This document shows positions 5,474-12,266 of a stretch of 12,266 nucleotides of DNA, one piece after another. The notes below the pieces were generated by a model, which did no database searches, was not told the DNA's origin, and worked only from the letters and a program-made list of their open reading frames with translations. Source of the DNA: Candidatus Uhrbacteria bacterium (lineage in GTDB: Bacteria; Patescibacteriota; Patescibacteriia; UBA9934; UBA11717); contig JABIWD010000031.1 in NCBI GenBank assembly GCA_018701105.1, positions 1 to 12,266 on the forward strand, read 5' to 3'. The translations under genes were made by a program, and so were the position numbers. Position 1 is the stretch's first letter. Each line of letters opens with the position of its first letter.

Positions 5474-6406
5474 TTACTTGTTCATCTGGGTGTTGATCTT
5501 GCTGGCCAGCTCGAGCAAATCGATCTGCCTGTTCAGACACCTCTCAATTGCTTGAATCATCTTACGCACACGTGCGCGCTCAGGCTGCCTCATGTGAGTA
5601 TTCCAGGTACTCCAGACCTCCATCATCTCAGTCACGAACTTCCCGGACTGAGATTCCAGCAGATAGGCACCCGCCTCGATGCTGATCAAAGTCCAGGCTG
5701 CACTGAGCCTAGCTGATCGCATTGAGCTTGTTCCCGAACAGTACAGAGCAAGTTGGCGTTGGAACTTCCTCAGAACCTCGAAAACCGGAATTTGCGGCAT
5801 TGCCTCCGGCGGTGCATTCACACGCGGCATCATTGGCGGTTCACCGCGCAGCTTCCTGTACTTCGCCCTTGGGTTCGGTGGGGGCGGAGTAACCTTCGCA
5901 GGTCCTGGGACCAAGCGTGGCAGAGCCTCTTTCTCAGGCGCCGGCTCTCGCGTTCGCTGAGCTCTAGCGAAAAGACTGGTCCGCCTTGTTCCTACAACCA
6001 CCTTGATGCTGATCTTGTCCGCAACACCCTGGATGATCGAGGCAAGTCGACCAACAAGCTCACGGCACTCAGTGCACCGATGGTTGGAAGTCTCCACACC
6101 ACTTCGTCCGCAGTCGCTGCATCGAGTCTGATCCACCTCACCATCACACCACACTCTGATCCGCTGCCACGCCAGAGTATCCAAAGACCCCTGGTGATGA
6201 GCAGTTCCACACGCAATGCAGTATCGAATGCGAAGCATCTCGACCTTGGCCGCCTTCACGACCTCGGCCATCTTGATCGGTCTATGCGTGACCTTCGACC
6301 CACTGCTTCGGCTCCACAGATGTCCTTCGATCCACTTCGCGATGCCGTCAAATGTCCACAAAGAGCTCCTCACCTCGGAGGAACCATCGTTCGCTTGTTC
6401 ACTCAT
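5474..6406 (-). CDS. Unrecognised protein with paired CxxC zinc-ribbon motifs
   Basis: 310 residues; I do not recognise a family. An N-terminal region with Trp and basic residues (1-60) is followed by Cys pairs C63-x2-C66, C96-x2-C99 and C111-x2-C114, plus C87 and His70, His71 and His109. The pattern fits one or two zinc ribbons. A proline- and arginine-rich linker (about 150-210, with PPPP near 174-177) leads to a helical C-terminal half (about 208-305) with many Arg and Trp residues. No signal peptide or membrane segment is seen, so it is probably cytoplasmic; nucleic-acid or protein binding is a guess from the zinc ribbon and basic linker. The ATG at 6406 is well supported: AAGGAG (6418-6413) lies six bases upstream and a promoter follows at 6430-6458. 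Stop TAA and a terminator follow, so it is a single-gene unit. Confidence 0.75.
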   Translation of the reverse strand: MSEQANDGSSEVRSSLWTFDGIAKWIEGHLWSRSSGSKVTHRPIKMAEVVKAAKVEMLRIRYCIACGTAHHQGSLDTLAWQRIRVWCDGEVDQTRCSDCGRSGVETSNHRCTECRELVGRLASIIQGVADKISIKVVVGTRRTSLFARAQRTREPAPEKEALPRLVPGPAKVTPPPPNPRAKYRKLRGEPPMMPRVNAPPEAMPQIPVFEVLRKFQRQLALYCSGTSSMRSARLSAAWTLISIEAGAYLLESQSGKFVTEMMEVWSTWNTHMRQPERARVRKMIQAIERCLNRQIDLLELASKINTQMNK

Positions 6407-6412
6407 GACGTT

Positions 6413-6458
6413 CTCCTTGGTTCAAAATCAACTTAGCTATAATTGTGCGTTTTGTCAA
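6413..6458 (-). promoter_or_regulatory. Promoter and ribosome binding site of the zinc-ribbon gene
   Basis: TTGACA (6458-6453), a 17-base spacer and TAAGTT (6435-6430) on the minus strand give a consensus -35 with a weak -10. AAGGAG (6418-6413) is a clear Shine-Dalgarno six bases before the ATG at 6406. This is the one leftward gene in the window with an obvious ribosome binding site and a normal short leader. Confidence 0.55.
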
Positions 6459-6472
6459 TAAATAACAAGAAA

Positions 6473-6507
6473 CTGCCAATTTTGGCGGTCTTGCCTAGCG
6501 AAGCAAG
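6473..6507. other. Two short inverted repeats in the divergent gap
   Basis: The gap between the divergent genes (6407-6575) holds GCCAA-TT-TTGGC (about 6475-6486) and CTTGC/GCAAG (6490-6494 and 6503-6507). The first is followed on the minus strand by a T-rich stretch and could be a weak terminator; both could also be protein-binding sites between the two promoters. Neither is strong enough for a definite call. Confidence 0.25.
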
Positions 6508-6532
6508 ATTGCTGTTTTGTGAAGAGTTTGGG

Positions 6533-6561
6533 TTGACATCCTTTCAATTCTGCTGTACACA
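6533..6561 (+). promoter_or_regulatory. Promoter of the CxxH-repeat protein gene
   Basis: TTGACA (6533-6538) is a perfect -35. Seventeen bases later TACACA (6556-6561) matches only three of six -10 positions but is preceded by CTG. Transcription would start near 6568, close to the ATG at 6576. The weak -10 suggests low basal activity or an activator. Confidence 0.42.
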
Positions 6562-6575
6562 GTAATCGTCTTGAG

Positions 6576-7049
6576 ATGTTTGAATACTTCATTGGAGGAA
6601 CTTTGATTTCCAGTATGACCGATTTGAGAGGCTCTGCGATGAGCCTGACGCTCGTAGCGTCCTTGCTCCTGTTCTGCGCCCTTTGTCAGGGAGAGAACGG
6701 TCAGGGATCTGGGCCGTTGAGAGACTCCGGCTCAAGTAGCAATAATGAAGACATCCAAGGTACCGACGCAAGCAGTGAGTTGGTGCCGAATGGCCAAGAA
6801 GCACGGTGCTCGCCCAACCCATTCGGCGGCGTTGACTGTAACCCGCACTACTGCAACGCGCACGATGTGCGGACTCGGTGTGATGCGCACAACTACTCAA
6901 AGCGTTGCAAGTCCCACGACTGCAGCTGCTACCACGAAATGACCTACCACGGTCCATCTGCAGATCACGCGTTTCGCCTGACCTGCTACAGGACGCGCCG
7001 TGTGACAGAGCACGACGTCTGCTGGGAATATTCGGTAGGAAACGATTAG
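6576..7049 (+). CDS. Secreted Cys/His-rich protein with four CxxH units
   Basis: Up to 157 residues; no family recognised. Near the N-terminus a hydrophobic stretch (MSLTLVASLLLFCALC, about 22-37) looks like a signal peptide, without a canonical lipobox. A Ser/Asn/Gly-rich linker (38-75) follows. The mature part has nine cysteines. Its core is CNPH (88-91), CNAH (93-96), CDAH (102-105) and CKSH (111-114), then CSCYH; two of these units repeat as C-[ND]-A-H-x4-R with a nine-residue period. This suggests metal binding or a disulfide-rich fold outside the cytoplasm. The start is uncertain: ATG 6576 follows the promoter directly; GGAGGA (6594-6599) would favour TTG 6603 or ATG 6615; GAGAGG (6626-6631) would favour ATG 6639. 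It is the only rightward gene and has its own promoter and terminator. Confidence 0.7.
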   Translation: MFEYFIGGTLISSMTDLRGSAMSLTLVASLLLFCALCQGENGQGSGPLRDSGSSSNNEDIQGTDASSELVPNGQEARCSPNPFGGVDCNPHYCNAHDVRTRCDAHNYSKRCKSHDCSCYHEMTYHGPSADHAFRLTCYRTRRVTEHDVCWEYSVGND

Positions 7050-7063
7050 CCCTTTACGGGACT

Positions 7064-7096
7064 GCGACGCGGCAGATGCCGCGTCGCTTTACTTTC
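7064..7096 (+). terminator. Terminator of the CxxH-repeat protein gene
   Basis: GCGACGCGGC (7064-7073), loop AGAT, GCCGCGTCGC (7078-7087) form a perfect ten-base stem followed by TTTACTTTC. It lies 14 bases past the TAG of the 6576-7049 gene. Confidence 0.9.
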
Positions 7097-7138
7097 TACT
7101 GTGCAAATTTGTGCACGAGATGCCAAGTGACGTGAAGA

Positions 7139-7163
7139 CAAAAAACCGCCCTTTCGGACGGCT
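7139..7163 (-). terminator. Terminator of the A2M-MEMO operon
   Basis: On the minus strand CCGTCC (7161-7156), a GAAA tetraloop and GGGCGG (7151-7146) pair with one G-U and run into TTTTTT. It starts seven bases after the TAA at 7168 and faces the rightward terminator at 7064-7096, so two terminators separate the convergent genes. Confidence 0.87.
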
Positions 7164-7167
7164 CTGC

Positions 7168-8076
7168 TTAATGAAATAAGATTGTGAAGTAACTGGTTGT
7201 TGATGCCACTTCTTTGTCCTCTATAACCGCAGAGTTTGTATGCTGAAGCAACGTATGGTCGTTGGCGTTCGCGGCATCCATGGCGGCAAATAGAGTTATA
7301 AGTGACGGCGGTGAATCTAAGTAATCGCTGTTCATTTGTGATATTAGAGCTGAGTCTCGTCCTTCAATCGCATCAAGCGTGATCTCATCAAGCTCATTCG
7401 CCACCTCGAGCGACAAATAATGCGAGAAGTCTACCGAAGCTATTACGAGTGTATCGTCATTAACTAATGCTTCCCCCAATCTATTCGACTGAATCACGTC
7501 GTGCTTCGAACTCAATACTATCGGAACTATCTGAGCTTCCGGAAAGTAGTGAGCAACATACGGAAGCAGCGTTCCAATCGAATGTTCGCTTATCACGACA
7601 TCGTTTTCTTCCGTGATGAGGTCTTGCGATCGTAGACTCGATCTCATGAACTCGTCCCCGTTCACGGTCCCGTTGCTCATCTTCCATGACAACGAGCTCG
7701 TGATCGCATTACTATCACCAAGCTCCTCATGATTAGGACCAACGACGACAATCGTCTTTGGATCCGAGCTTAAACGGAGCTGGTTGAATGCATCTGCTAT
7801 AAGATCACTTGCAAGAGCGTGATGAGGGATTATTGCACCTTTGACGTCTTCGTCGACAATCCGATCCTCACTATCGGTTCGCTCAATCGAGTCATAGAAC
7901 CGTCGTTCATCAAACGTAACCTGCGAGATCATCGCATCTTCCGCAATATAAGATTGTCGAGCTTCCACTGGGTCCACAATCCTCCCAAGGACCTCTGCAG
8001 TGAAAAGCCAGGTACCACCTATCACCGCCACGCAAAGCGCGAGGCGGCGAATAGTGCGGATACTGTCTAACAACAT
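7168..8076 (-). CDS. Membrane-anchored MEMO-family protein (AmmeMemoRadiSam B-like)
   Basis: 302 residues from the ATG at 8076. An N-terminal hydrophobic helix (about 10-28) anchors it or acts as an uncleaved signal, leaving the rest outside the cytoplasm. The MEMO fold is recognised by motifs in order: PHH (84-86), VVVGPNH (110-116), EHSI (164-167), then VDFSHY (215-220). These carry the conserved histidines of the family, which is related to non-haem iron dioxygenases; in many bacteria it is protein B of the AMMECR1-MEMO-radical SAM set. No cysteine stands near the C-terminus, where the family usually has one, so the site may differ. The ATG lies one base after the A2M stop. A TTG at 8085 would overlap it and is less likely. 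No AMMECR1 or radical SAM gene is visible here. The exact reaction is unknown. Confidence 0.82.
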   Translation of the reverse strand: MLLDSIRTIRRLALCVAVIGGTWLFTAEVLGRIVDPVEARQSYIAEDAMISQVTFDERRFYDSIERTDSEDRIVDEDVKGAIIPHHALASDLIADAFNQLRLSSDPKTIVVVGPNHEELGDSNAITSSLSWKMSNGTVNGDEFMRSSLRSQDLITEENDVVISEHSIGTLLPYVAHYFPEAQIVPIVLSSKHDVIQSNRLGEALVNDDTLVIASVDFSHYLSLEVANELDEITLDAIEGRDSALISQMNSDYLDSPPSLITLFAAMDAANANDHTLLQHTNSAVIEDKEVASTTSYFTILFH

Positions 8077-8077
8077 A

Positions 8078-11000
8078 TTAATCAATCGTTACTGTAACTT
8101 CGTTTGAGAATGCTTGTAAGTCTGGAATATCCGCAGACTGTATCATCATTGGCTCTGCAACGTAAGTTCCAGGGTTCGCTACTCGCACATAATAGCTAAA
8201 GTATGGCTTGTAGTTCGCCTTCCAGTTTGCTCGGCCGAAAGTTGAGAATTTAATTCTCTGACCATCGACTTGATATGGGTAACGAATAGACTTCCCCTTC
8301 GTACTTAATCCTGCTCGATAGGGACTTGTTACTAGCTTCATACCACTAGGTAATAGATCAGTGATCTGATACCGCCCTTCATGCGCGTTGGCATCGAACT
8401 GCGGATAAACTCTCACCTCAACAAAGTCACCTTCTGAGAATGATGTAGTCTGCTGTCCGCTCACAAAGTACTCACGTCGGATATCTAAGTATCGGTGCGA
8501 CTCCCGTGCCTCCACAAGAGGAACCTCATAGTAACTCATCATTCCAACATCTCCTGAAATACCCGAGATCTTGATTGACTCTCTTTCCTCAGGAGTCACG
8601 CTAACTCGATGAGTTTTACCGTGCTCAAGAGCGATCGTTTCGCTATGTCCATCGATAGTCAGCTTAAAGCTCGACTCGCCAGGAACAAGATTAGGTAGAG
8701 CCTTCGCGATGAAGATCACCTTCTCTAAACTCACGATACGATCCTTTGATCGTGCGCTTTCAACATAGTTCCATAGCGCATCCTGATATTCATCCTGCAA
8801 TCCTGCAGACAATATCGCACCAAGAGCGGATGCCTCAAGTGTCTTCTCGGGATCGTCATCAGTATTCAGTCTTACGAATGCATCATCATCTTCCGCGTAC
8901 TCCTCCAATATCGCCAAGTACATTGTACGCGCAGACTCTCGATCACCTATCTCCTCCGATGCGAGTGCGATATACAGTCGCTCAAGCACGGTCATGTCCT
9001 GATATGTCGCCATGTTCTGAATCTTGTGAAGCACAGGCTCGTCGAGTCCTGCCAATCCCCACAACGCAATGTTCACCTCTTCCACGTTCGACTCCTCGCT
9101 TTCTACAATCTGGTAGAAGTAATTCGCCAAAGCAAACTGGTCAAACTCGTCTGGTGCAGCAACCGCAACCTTGGCACTCAATAACAGGTCGGGATCTGAA
9201 TATGAGAGCAACGAAATGCCTCCTTCTTGATAAGCGGAGAAACCGTCCTCGCCCTTTCTTGATTCCTGGAAGTATTCTTCAAGCAAATCACCACTCACAT
9301 CACGTGCAATCTTTTGGTCAACTCGATCACCATATCTCCAACTCAACCCTCTTAGGTCTCGGTAATACTGACCCTGGTTCTCATCTGAGAAGACAATACT
9401 TGTTCGATCCGTTTCTGAACCTTCAGGCACAATTCCTTCCGTCAATTTCACGTATGACTGAATGCCGTCCATCAATCGTGACTCAACAACTGAAGTGCTC
9501 TTCAACATGGCATCATCATACCCCGCACCCTCAACTGCAACTCTAACCTCATGCTCGCCTTGAGCCGAAGTAAGGTTTGGTAAAGCAATGTGCAATGGCT
9601 GGTATGCCGCACCTGTTTGCGTCTGATCCAAACTCATAGTCTTTGAACTGATATCAAACTCCACAGGTGCATCGGTAGATAGTGCATCCCCGAACGCTCG
9701 CAACGTAACGTCTGGCTTATCTGATGTCAGGTACTCATCCGCCATCACAACGTCCACAAACAGCGGTTTAGTGACAGGAATAGCAGCAAGAGTAACTCCT
9801 GCCTGTAGATCACCCGAGATTGCCTGCGTTGTAACTCTCCAAGATGTGATGTTATCTGGCAACGTGAATTTAACAGTTGCATCTCCGTTAATATCGGTCT
9901 TCACGCTCTCAAATAGCGCAGTGTCAACGAACGTCTCACGCTCTCCACCCTTATTGTTGTGAACATACAGATCGTTCGCAAGATACGTGTGATACGTCTC
10001 AACATGGAAGTTAAACACCTGAACAGGCTTTCGCATCCATTCGATAGTCTCAATTCTTACAGGCTCTCCCTTCGAGTTAATCATCACATCACCAATCTTT
10101 GCTTCACCGATCATCTGCCAACCGTTGTTCAGGAATACTCGGTGAACCGGAGTAACCTTAAGGTCCCCGTTCACAATCATGTATTCAGGCACAAGGTGCT
10201 CAAATGTTTCGACTACAGGCGCTGATACTAGTCGATCCGACTTCTCGCTCAATTTTGTAAGAATATGATCACCCGCTTTGATGTCTTCAATGTTCTTCGT
10301 TGAACCATCGGCCATAGTAATCTTTGTTCCCGGCAAGAAACAACCTCCACCTTCGGCCATATCTTCTCCAGCCTCTAATCCAGAGTAGAGATGAGTAGAG
10401 TTTGAAGACAGTGTTCCATCAGGAACCTTTGAGTAGATCGCTTTCAATGGATCGGCCGTCTCGTTGGAGATTGCGTAGAAAGCCTCATCAACAAGATTTA
10501 GGTTCACCACTGACCGCTTACCACGCCCGAACTTGTCCTTAACATGTACCTTTAGGGTCACATCCTCACCTGGCTCGTATGTATCCTTGTCTTTCTCAAC
10601 CTCAATCTCAAGCTGCTTGTCAGATGTGTCTAGGTTCACTGGCGGTTCCCATATAGACACAAAGGCCTCGTGATAGCCGTTACCATCAAAGTAAACACCT
10701 TCAACATATACATTCGGAGCGTGCTTGTCTTGGAAGTTGAAAGAGTGGTCAGCGCTCGATGCTACCTCATACTCCTGTAATCCTTGCTGAAGCTGGTAGT
10801 ACAAGAACTGATCTTCACCCCCATCAATCCGCTCGTCATTATTCATGAACTCAAACGTAACCTGATCACCAACTGCGTACTTGTTACTATCGTCATCACT
10901 TTCCAACGTATAGTAATCACGCACAACATCTTGTCGGTAACGTAGAGCCGAGTAGAAGCTGGTCGAGACAATGTTTGATCGCCCAGTATAGTCGGTTGCA

Positions 11001-12266
11001 GCTACCTTGATAGTGTATGACTTCTCAACATCAGGTACGAATGAGTAACTAAACTCTCCGTCTTCATTCGTCGTGCCCTGAAATCCCCCAGCAGGAGCCT
11101 CATGCCGTACGTACTTGTATCGTTTTCTGACAACTTTATTTATAAAGTCGTAGTATTCCCCTGTCTCCTGCTTTTCATAGGAGTACTCAGTAATACTTCC
11201 AGTGACCGGAATGTTCGCAGCGAGTTCGCCAATGGAACTGTTACCTAAGTATGCGCTCTCACCGTCATTGATACGTGAAAGCTCAATATCATTAACCGTC
11301 GCTACAACCTTCACCTGACCGTTATCCTGCTTTTCCGTCTTAGCTTTAACGCTAACGTGAGAGTTAAAAACCGTAACAGTAGAATACGATGTCACCTCTC
11401 CGCTCTCAGCCAGCTGAGGGTTGGCGTTCAAATTTATAGATCGGACATTCTGACAGTACTTCTGGTCAACAGTACACGCGGGATATTCCGTATTGAACTT
11501 GATGTCTGCATTTCCAGACGAGTCTGATTCCACAGTCTTTTGAATTTTTCCCTCTGGTGTGCCGTATGCATTCAACCTAATGCCAAGTTCTGGTACAGGA
11601 GTTCCTTCGAAGAAATTAGCAGATACATCGAAGGTTACATCCTCACCCGCAAACACAGCCCTGTTGTCTGGAGTCAGCGAGATTCCGTATGCAGGTTTTG
11701 TGTACGTTCGTACAGATATTGTACGAGTTTGGATCAGATCATCACCAACGTAGAACTTTGCCGAGTAATAACCAGGAGAAACCTGATCAAGATCAAACTT
11801 TCCGCTAAACGCACCATTTTCTACGCTCGCATCTACATTAGACAAAGCAATCTCCTCACCGTATCCATTACTGTAACCTGATCCAGTCAGCTCTACTCGA
11901 ACAGAATCGACCGACCCTTCCTCGCGCGACTCTACAAATCCCCAGTAATTGACTGTGTCTCCGGGAAGATACGTCTGTCTATCCGTGTAGACATAACGCC
12001 AATAATCGTCTGAGGTTCGCCCCCCTGGGTTGTAGTAACTGTAATAGTTGAACTCACGCTCAAGCTCAAGGATAACTTCATCGTTACCATCTTGAATTCG
12101 AAGATGCTTCACAAAGTACAAATCATCGTCGTCGCTCAACAGACCCGCAGTTGCTAATGTCGCAACACCTTGCTTATCCGTTGTAGCGCCACTGTTTGTA
12201 CCAATCACAGTAACCTTGGCACCCGACACCGCCTCATCCGTCTCAACATTGTGCGCCCAAACTAGC
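8078..12266 (-). CDS. Bacterial alpha-2-macroglobulin with inserted Hint domain, 5' partial
   Basis: The 1395 visible residues are open to the window edge, so the N-terminus and any signal peptide lie outside; the GTG at 12229 is not a real start because the frame continues upstream in family-like sequence. Macroglobulin domains follow one another: MG2-type YTDRQTYLPGD (93-103), further beta domains, an MG6-type domain (about 549-600, VDEAFYA at 592-598), then a Gly-rich stretch interrupted by a 129-residue Hint domain (642-770). Next come MG7 (FVDTALF at 779-785, LPDN 802-805, Trp809), the helical thioester domain (about 930-1200) and a C-terminal beta domain. The thioester motif YGCxEQ is replaced by YGDRVDQ (978-984), with no Cys. 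Bacterial A2Ms guard the envelope against proteases. Only three cysteines occur: 264 and 271 nearby in one loop, and Hint Cys642. Confidence 0.93.
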   Translation of the reverse strand, partial: LVWAHNVETDEAVSGAKVTVIGTNSGATTDKQGVATLATAGLLSDDDDLYFVKHLRIQDGNDEVILELEREFNYYSYYNPGGRTSDDYWRYVYTDRQTYLPGDTVNYWGFVESREEGSVDSVRVELTGSGYSNGYGEEIALSNVDASVENGAFSGKFDLDQVSPGYYSAKFYVGDDLIQTRTISVRTYTKPAYGISLTPDNRAVFAGEDVTFDVSANFFEGTPVPELGIRLNAYGTPEGKIQKTVESDSSGNADIKFNTEYPACTVDQKYCQNVRSINLNANPQLAESGEVTSYSTVTVFNSHVSVKAKTEKQDNGQVKVVATVNDIELSRINDGESAYLGNSSIGELAANIPVTGSITEYSYEKQETGEYYDFINKVVRKRYKYVRHEAPAGGFQGTTNEDGEFSYSFVPDVEKSYTIKVAATDYTGRSNIVSTSFYSALRYRQDVVRDYYTLESDDDSNKYAVGDQVTFEFMNNDERIDGGEDQFLYYQLQQGLQEYEVASSADHSFNFQDKHAPNVYVEGVYFDGNGYHEAFVSIWEPPVNLDTSDKQLEIEVEKDKDTYEPGEDVTLKVHVKDKFGRGKRSVVNLNLVDEAFYAISNETADPLKAIYSKVPDGTLSSNSTHLYSGLEAGEDMAEGGGCFLPGTKITMADGSTKNIEDIKAGDHILTKLSEKSDRLVSAPVVETFEHLVPEYMIVNGDLKVTPVHRVFLNNGWQMIGEAKIGDVMINSKGEPVRIETIEWMRKPVQVFNFHVETYHTYLANDLYVHNNKGGERETFVDTALFESVKTDINGDATVKFTLPDNITSWRVTTQAISGDLQAGVTLAAIPVTKPLFVDVVMADEYLTSDKPDVTLRAFGDALSTDAPVEFDISSKTMSLDQTQTGAAYQPLHIALPNLTSAQGEHEVRVAVEGAGYDDAMLKSTSVVESRLMDGIQSYVKLTEGIVPEGSETDRTSIVFSDENQGQYYRDLRGLSWRYGDRVDQKIARDVSGDLLEEYFQESRKGEDGFSAYQEGGISLLSYSDPDLLLSAKVAVAAPDEFDQFALANYFYQIVESEESNVEEVNIALWGLAGLDEPVLHKIQNMATYQDMTVLERLYIALASEEIGDRESARTMYLAILEEYAEDDDAFVRLNTDDDPEKTLEASALGAILSAGLQDEYQDALWNYVESARSKDRIVSLEKVIFIAKALPNLVPGESSFKLTIDGHSETIALEHGKTHRVSVTPEERESIKISGISGDVGMMSYYEVPLVEARESHRYLDIRREYFVSGQQTTSFSEGDFVEVRVYPQFDANAHEGRYQITDLLPSGMKLVTSPYRAGLSTKGKSIRYPYQVDGQRIKFSTFGRANWKANYKPYFSYYVRVANPGTYVAEPMMIQSADIPDLQAFSNEVTVTID
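9956..10342 (-). other. Hint/intein-like self-processing domain inside the A2M
   Basis: Residues 642-770 of the visible A2M. It begins CFLPGTKITMADG after a GGG, carries the block B motif VTPVHRVFL (TxxH), and ends YLANDLYVHN before NKGG. These are the catalytic elements of Hint domains: Cys1 for the N-to-S acyl shift, the TxxH histidine, and the terminal His-Asn for cyclisation. At 129 residues it is a minimal Hint with no room for a homing endonuclease. The residue after the domain is Asn, not Ser, Thr or Cys, so canonical splicing is not expected; cleavage, or splicing of the bacterial intein-like (BIL) kind, is more likely. Excision would leave a Gly-rich loop AEGGG-NKGG joined in frame. 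Confidence 0.9.

Noticed and set aside
7101..7116. GTGCA/TGCAC inverted repeat between the convergent terminators.
   Set aside because: Only five pairs with a six-base loop, no U-tract and no nearby promoter; likely chance.
8083..8085. TTG at 8085 as start of the MEMO gene.
   Set aside because: It overlaps the A2M stop and adds only three residues; the ATG at 8076, one base after that stop, is the simpler coupled start.
8746..9546. 266-codon rightward frame inside the A2M gene.
   Set aside because: It lies wholly antisense to well-conserved A2M sequence and its product is low in hydrophobic order, rich in His, Ser and Pro: a shadow frame.
9956..10342. The Hint domain as a mobile intein with homing endonuclease.
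   Set aside because: At 129 residues there is no room for an endonuclease between blocks B and F, and no +1 nucleophile follows.
12227..12229. GTG as start codon of the A2M gene.
   Set aside because: The frame stays open to the window edge and the upstream residues (AHNVETDEAVSGAKV) continue a typical macroglobulin domain.
1..12266. CRISPR arrays, tRNA genes, insertion sequences.
   Set aside because: No regularly spaced repeats, no tRNA cloverleaf with a T-loop match and no transposase-like frame were seen on either strand.

Overview
The window looks like a chromosomal segment of a small-genome bacterium, most likely of the Patescibacteria/CPR type. This is inferred from the compact gene packing, terminators that abut promoters, a shortened HrcA, a GrpE with a CxxC motif before its coiled coil, and a giant secreted alpha-2-macroglobulin (A2M) next to a membrane-anchored MEMO-family protein. 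No rRNA or other phylogenetic marker is complete enough to name the lineage. All genes read with the standard code.

Layout. 1-165: GC-rich, hairpin-rich sequence read leftwards from a near-consensus promoter; it is the start of an unidentified structured RNA or a structured leader cut by the window edge. 200-715 (-): small multi-pass membrane protein. 769-4990 (-): tightly packed heat-shock operon hrcA-grpE-dnaK-dnaJ. Its promoter (TTGACA-17-TATACT) is embedded in a 9-9-9 inverted repeat that I read as a divergent CIRCE operator. 5066-5413 (-): two-helix potassium channel. 5474-6406 (-): unrecognised zinc-ribbon protein. 6576-7049 (+): secreted Cys/His-rich protein with four CxxH units, the only rightward gene. 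7168-8076 (-): membrane-anchored MEMO-like protein. 8078-12266 (-): 1395 visible residues of a bacterial A2M, N-terminally truncated by the window edge.

The most remarkable object is the A2M. A complete 129-residue Hint (intein-like) domain sits between the MG6-type domain and the MG7-type domain, the place the protease bait region occupies in A2Ms. The Hint keeps its Cys1, TxxH and terminal His-Asn, but Asn follows the domain instead of Ser/Thr/Cys. The thioester motif of the helical domain is degenerate and has no Cys. The visible protein has only three cysteines: two close together in one loop, and Hint Cys1. This suggests an A2M that uses self-cleavage or acyl chemistry at the bait position instead of, or in addition to, protease trapping through a TED thioester. 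Its stop codon is one base from the start of the MEMO-like gene, so the two are probably co-expressed at the cell envelope.

Regulatory architecture is unusually readable. Hairpin terminators lie at nearly every gene end. At two junctions the U-tract runs directly into an extended -10 promoter for the next gene. The hrcA and membrane-protein transcripts should have almost no 5' leader.
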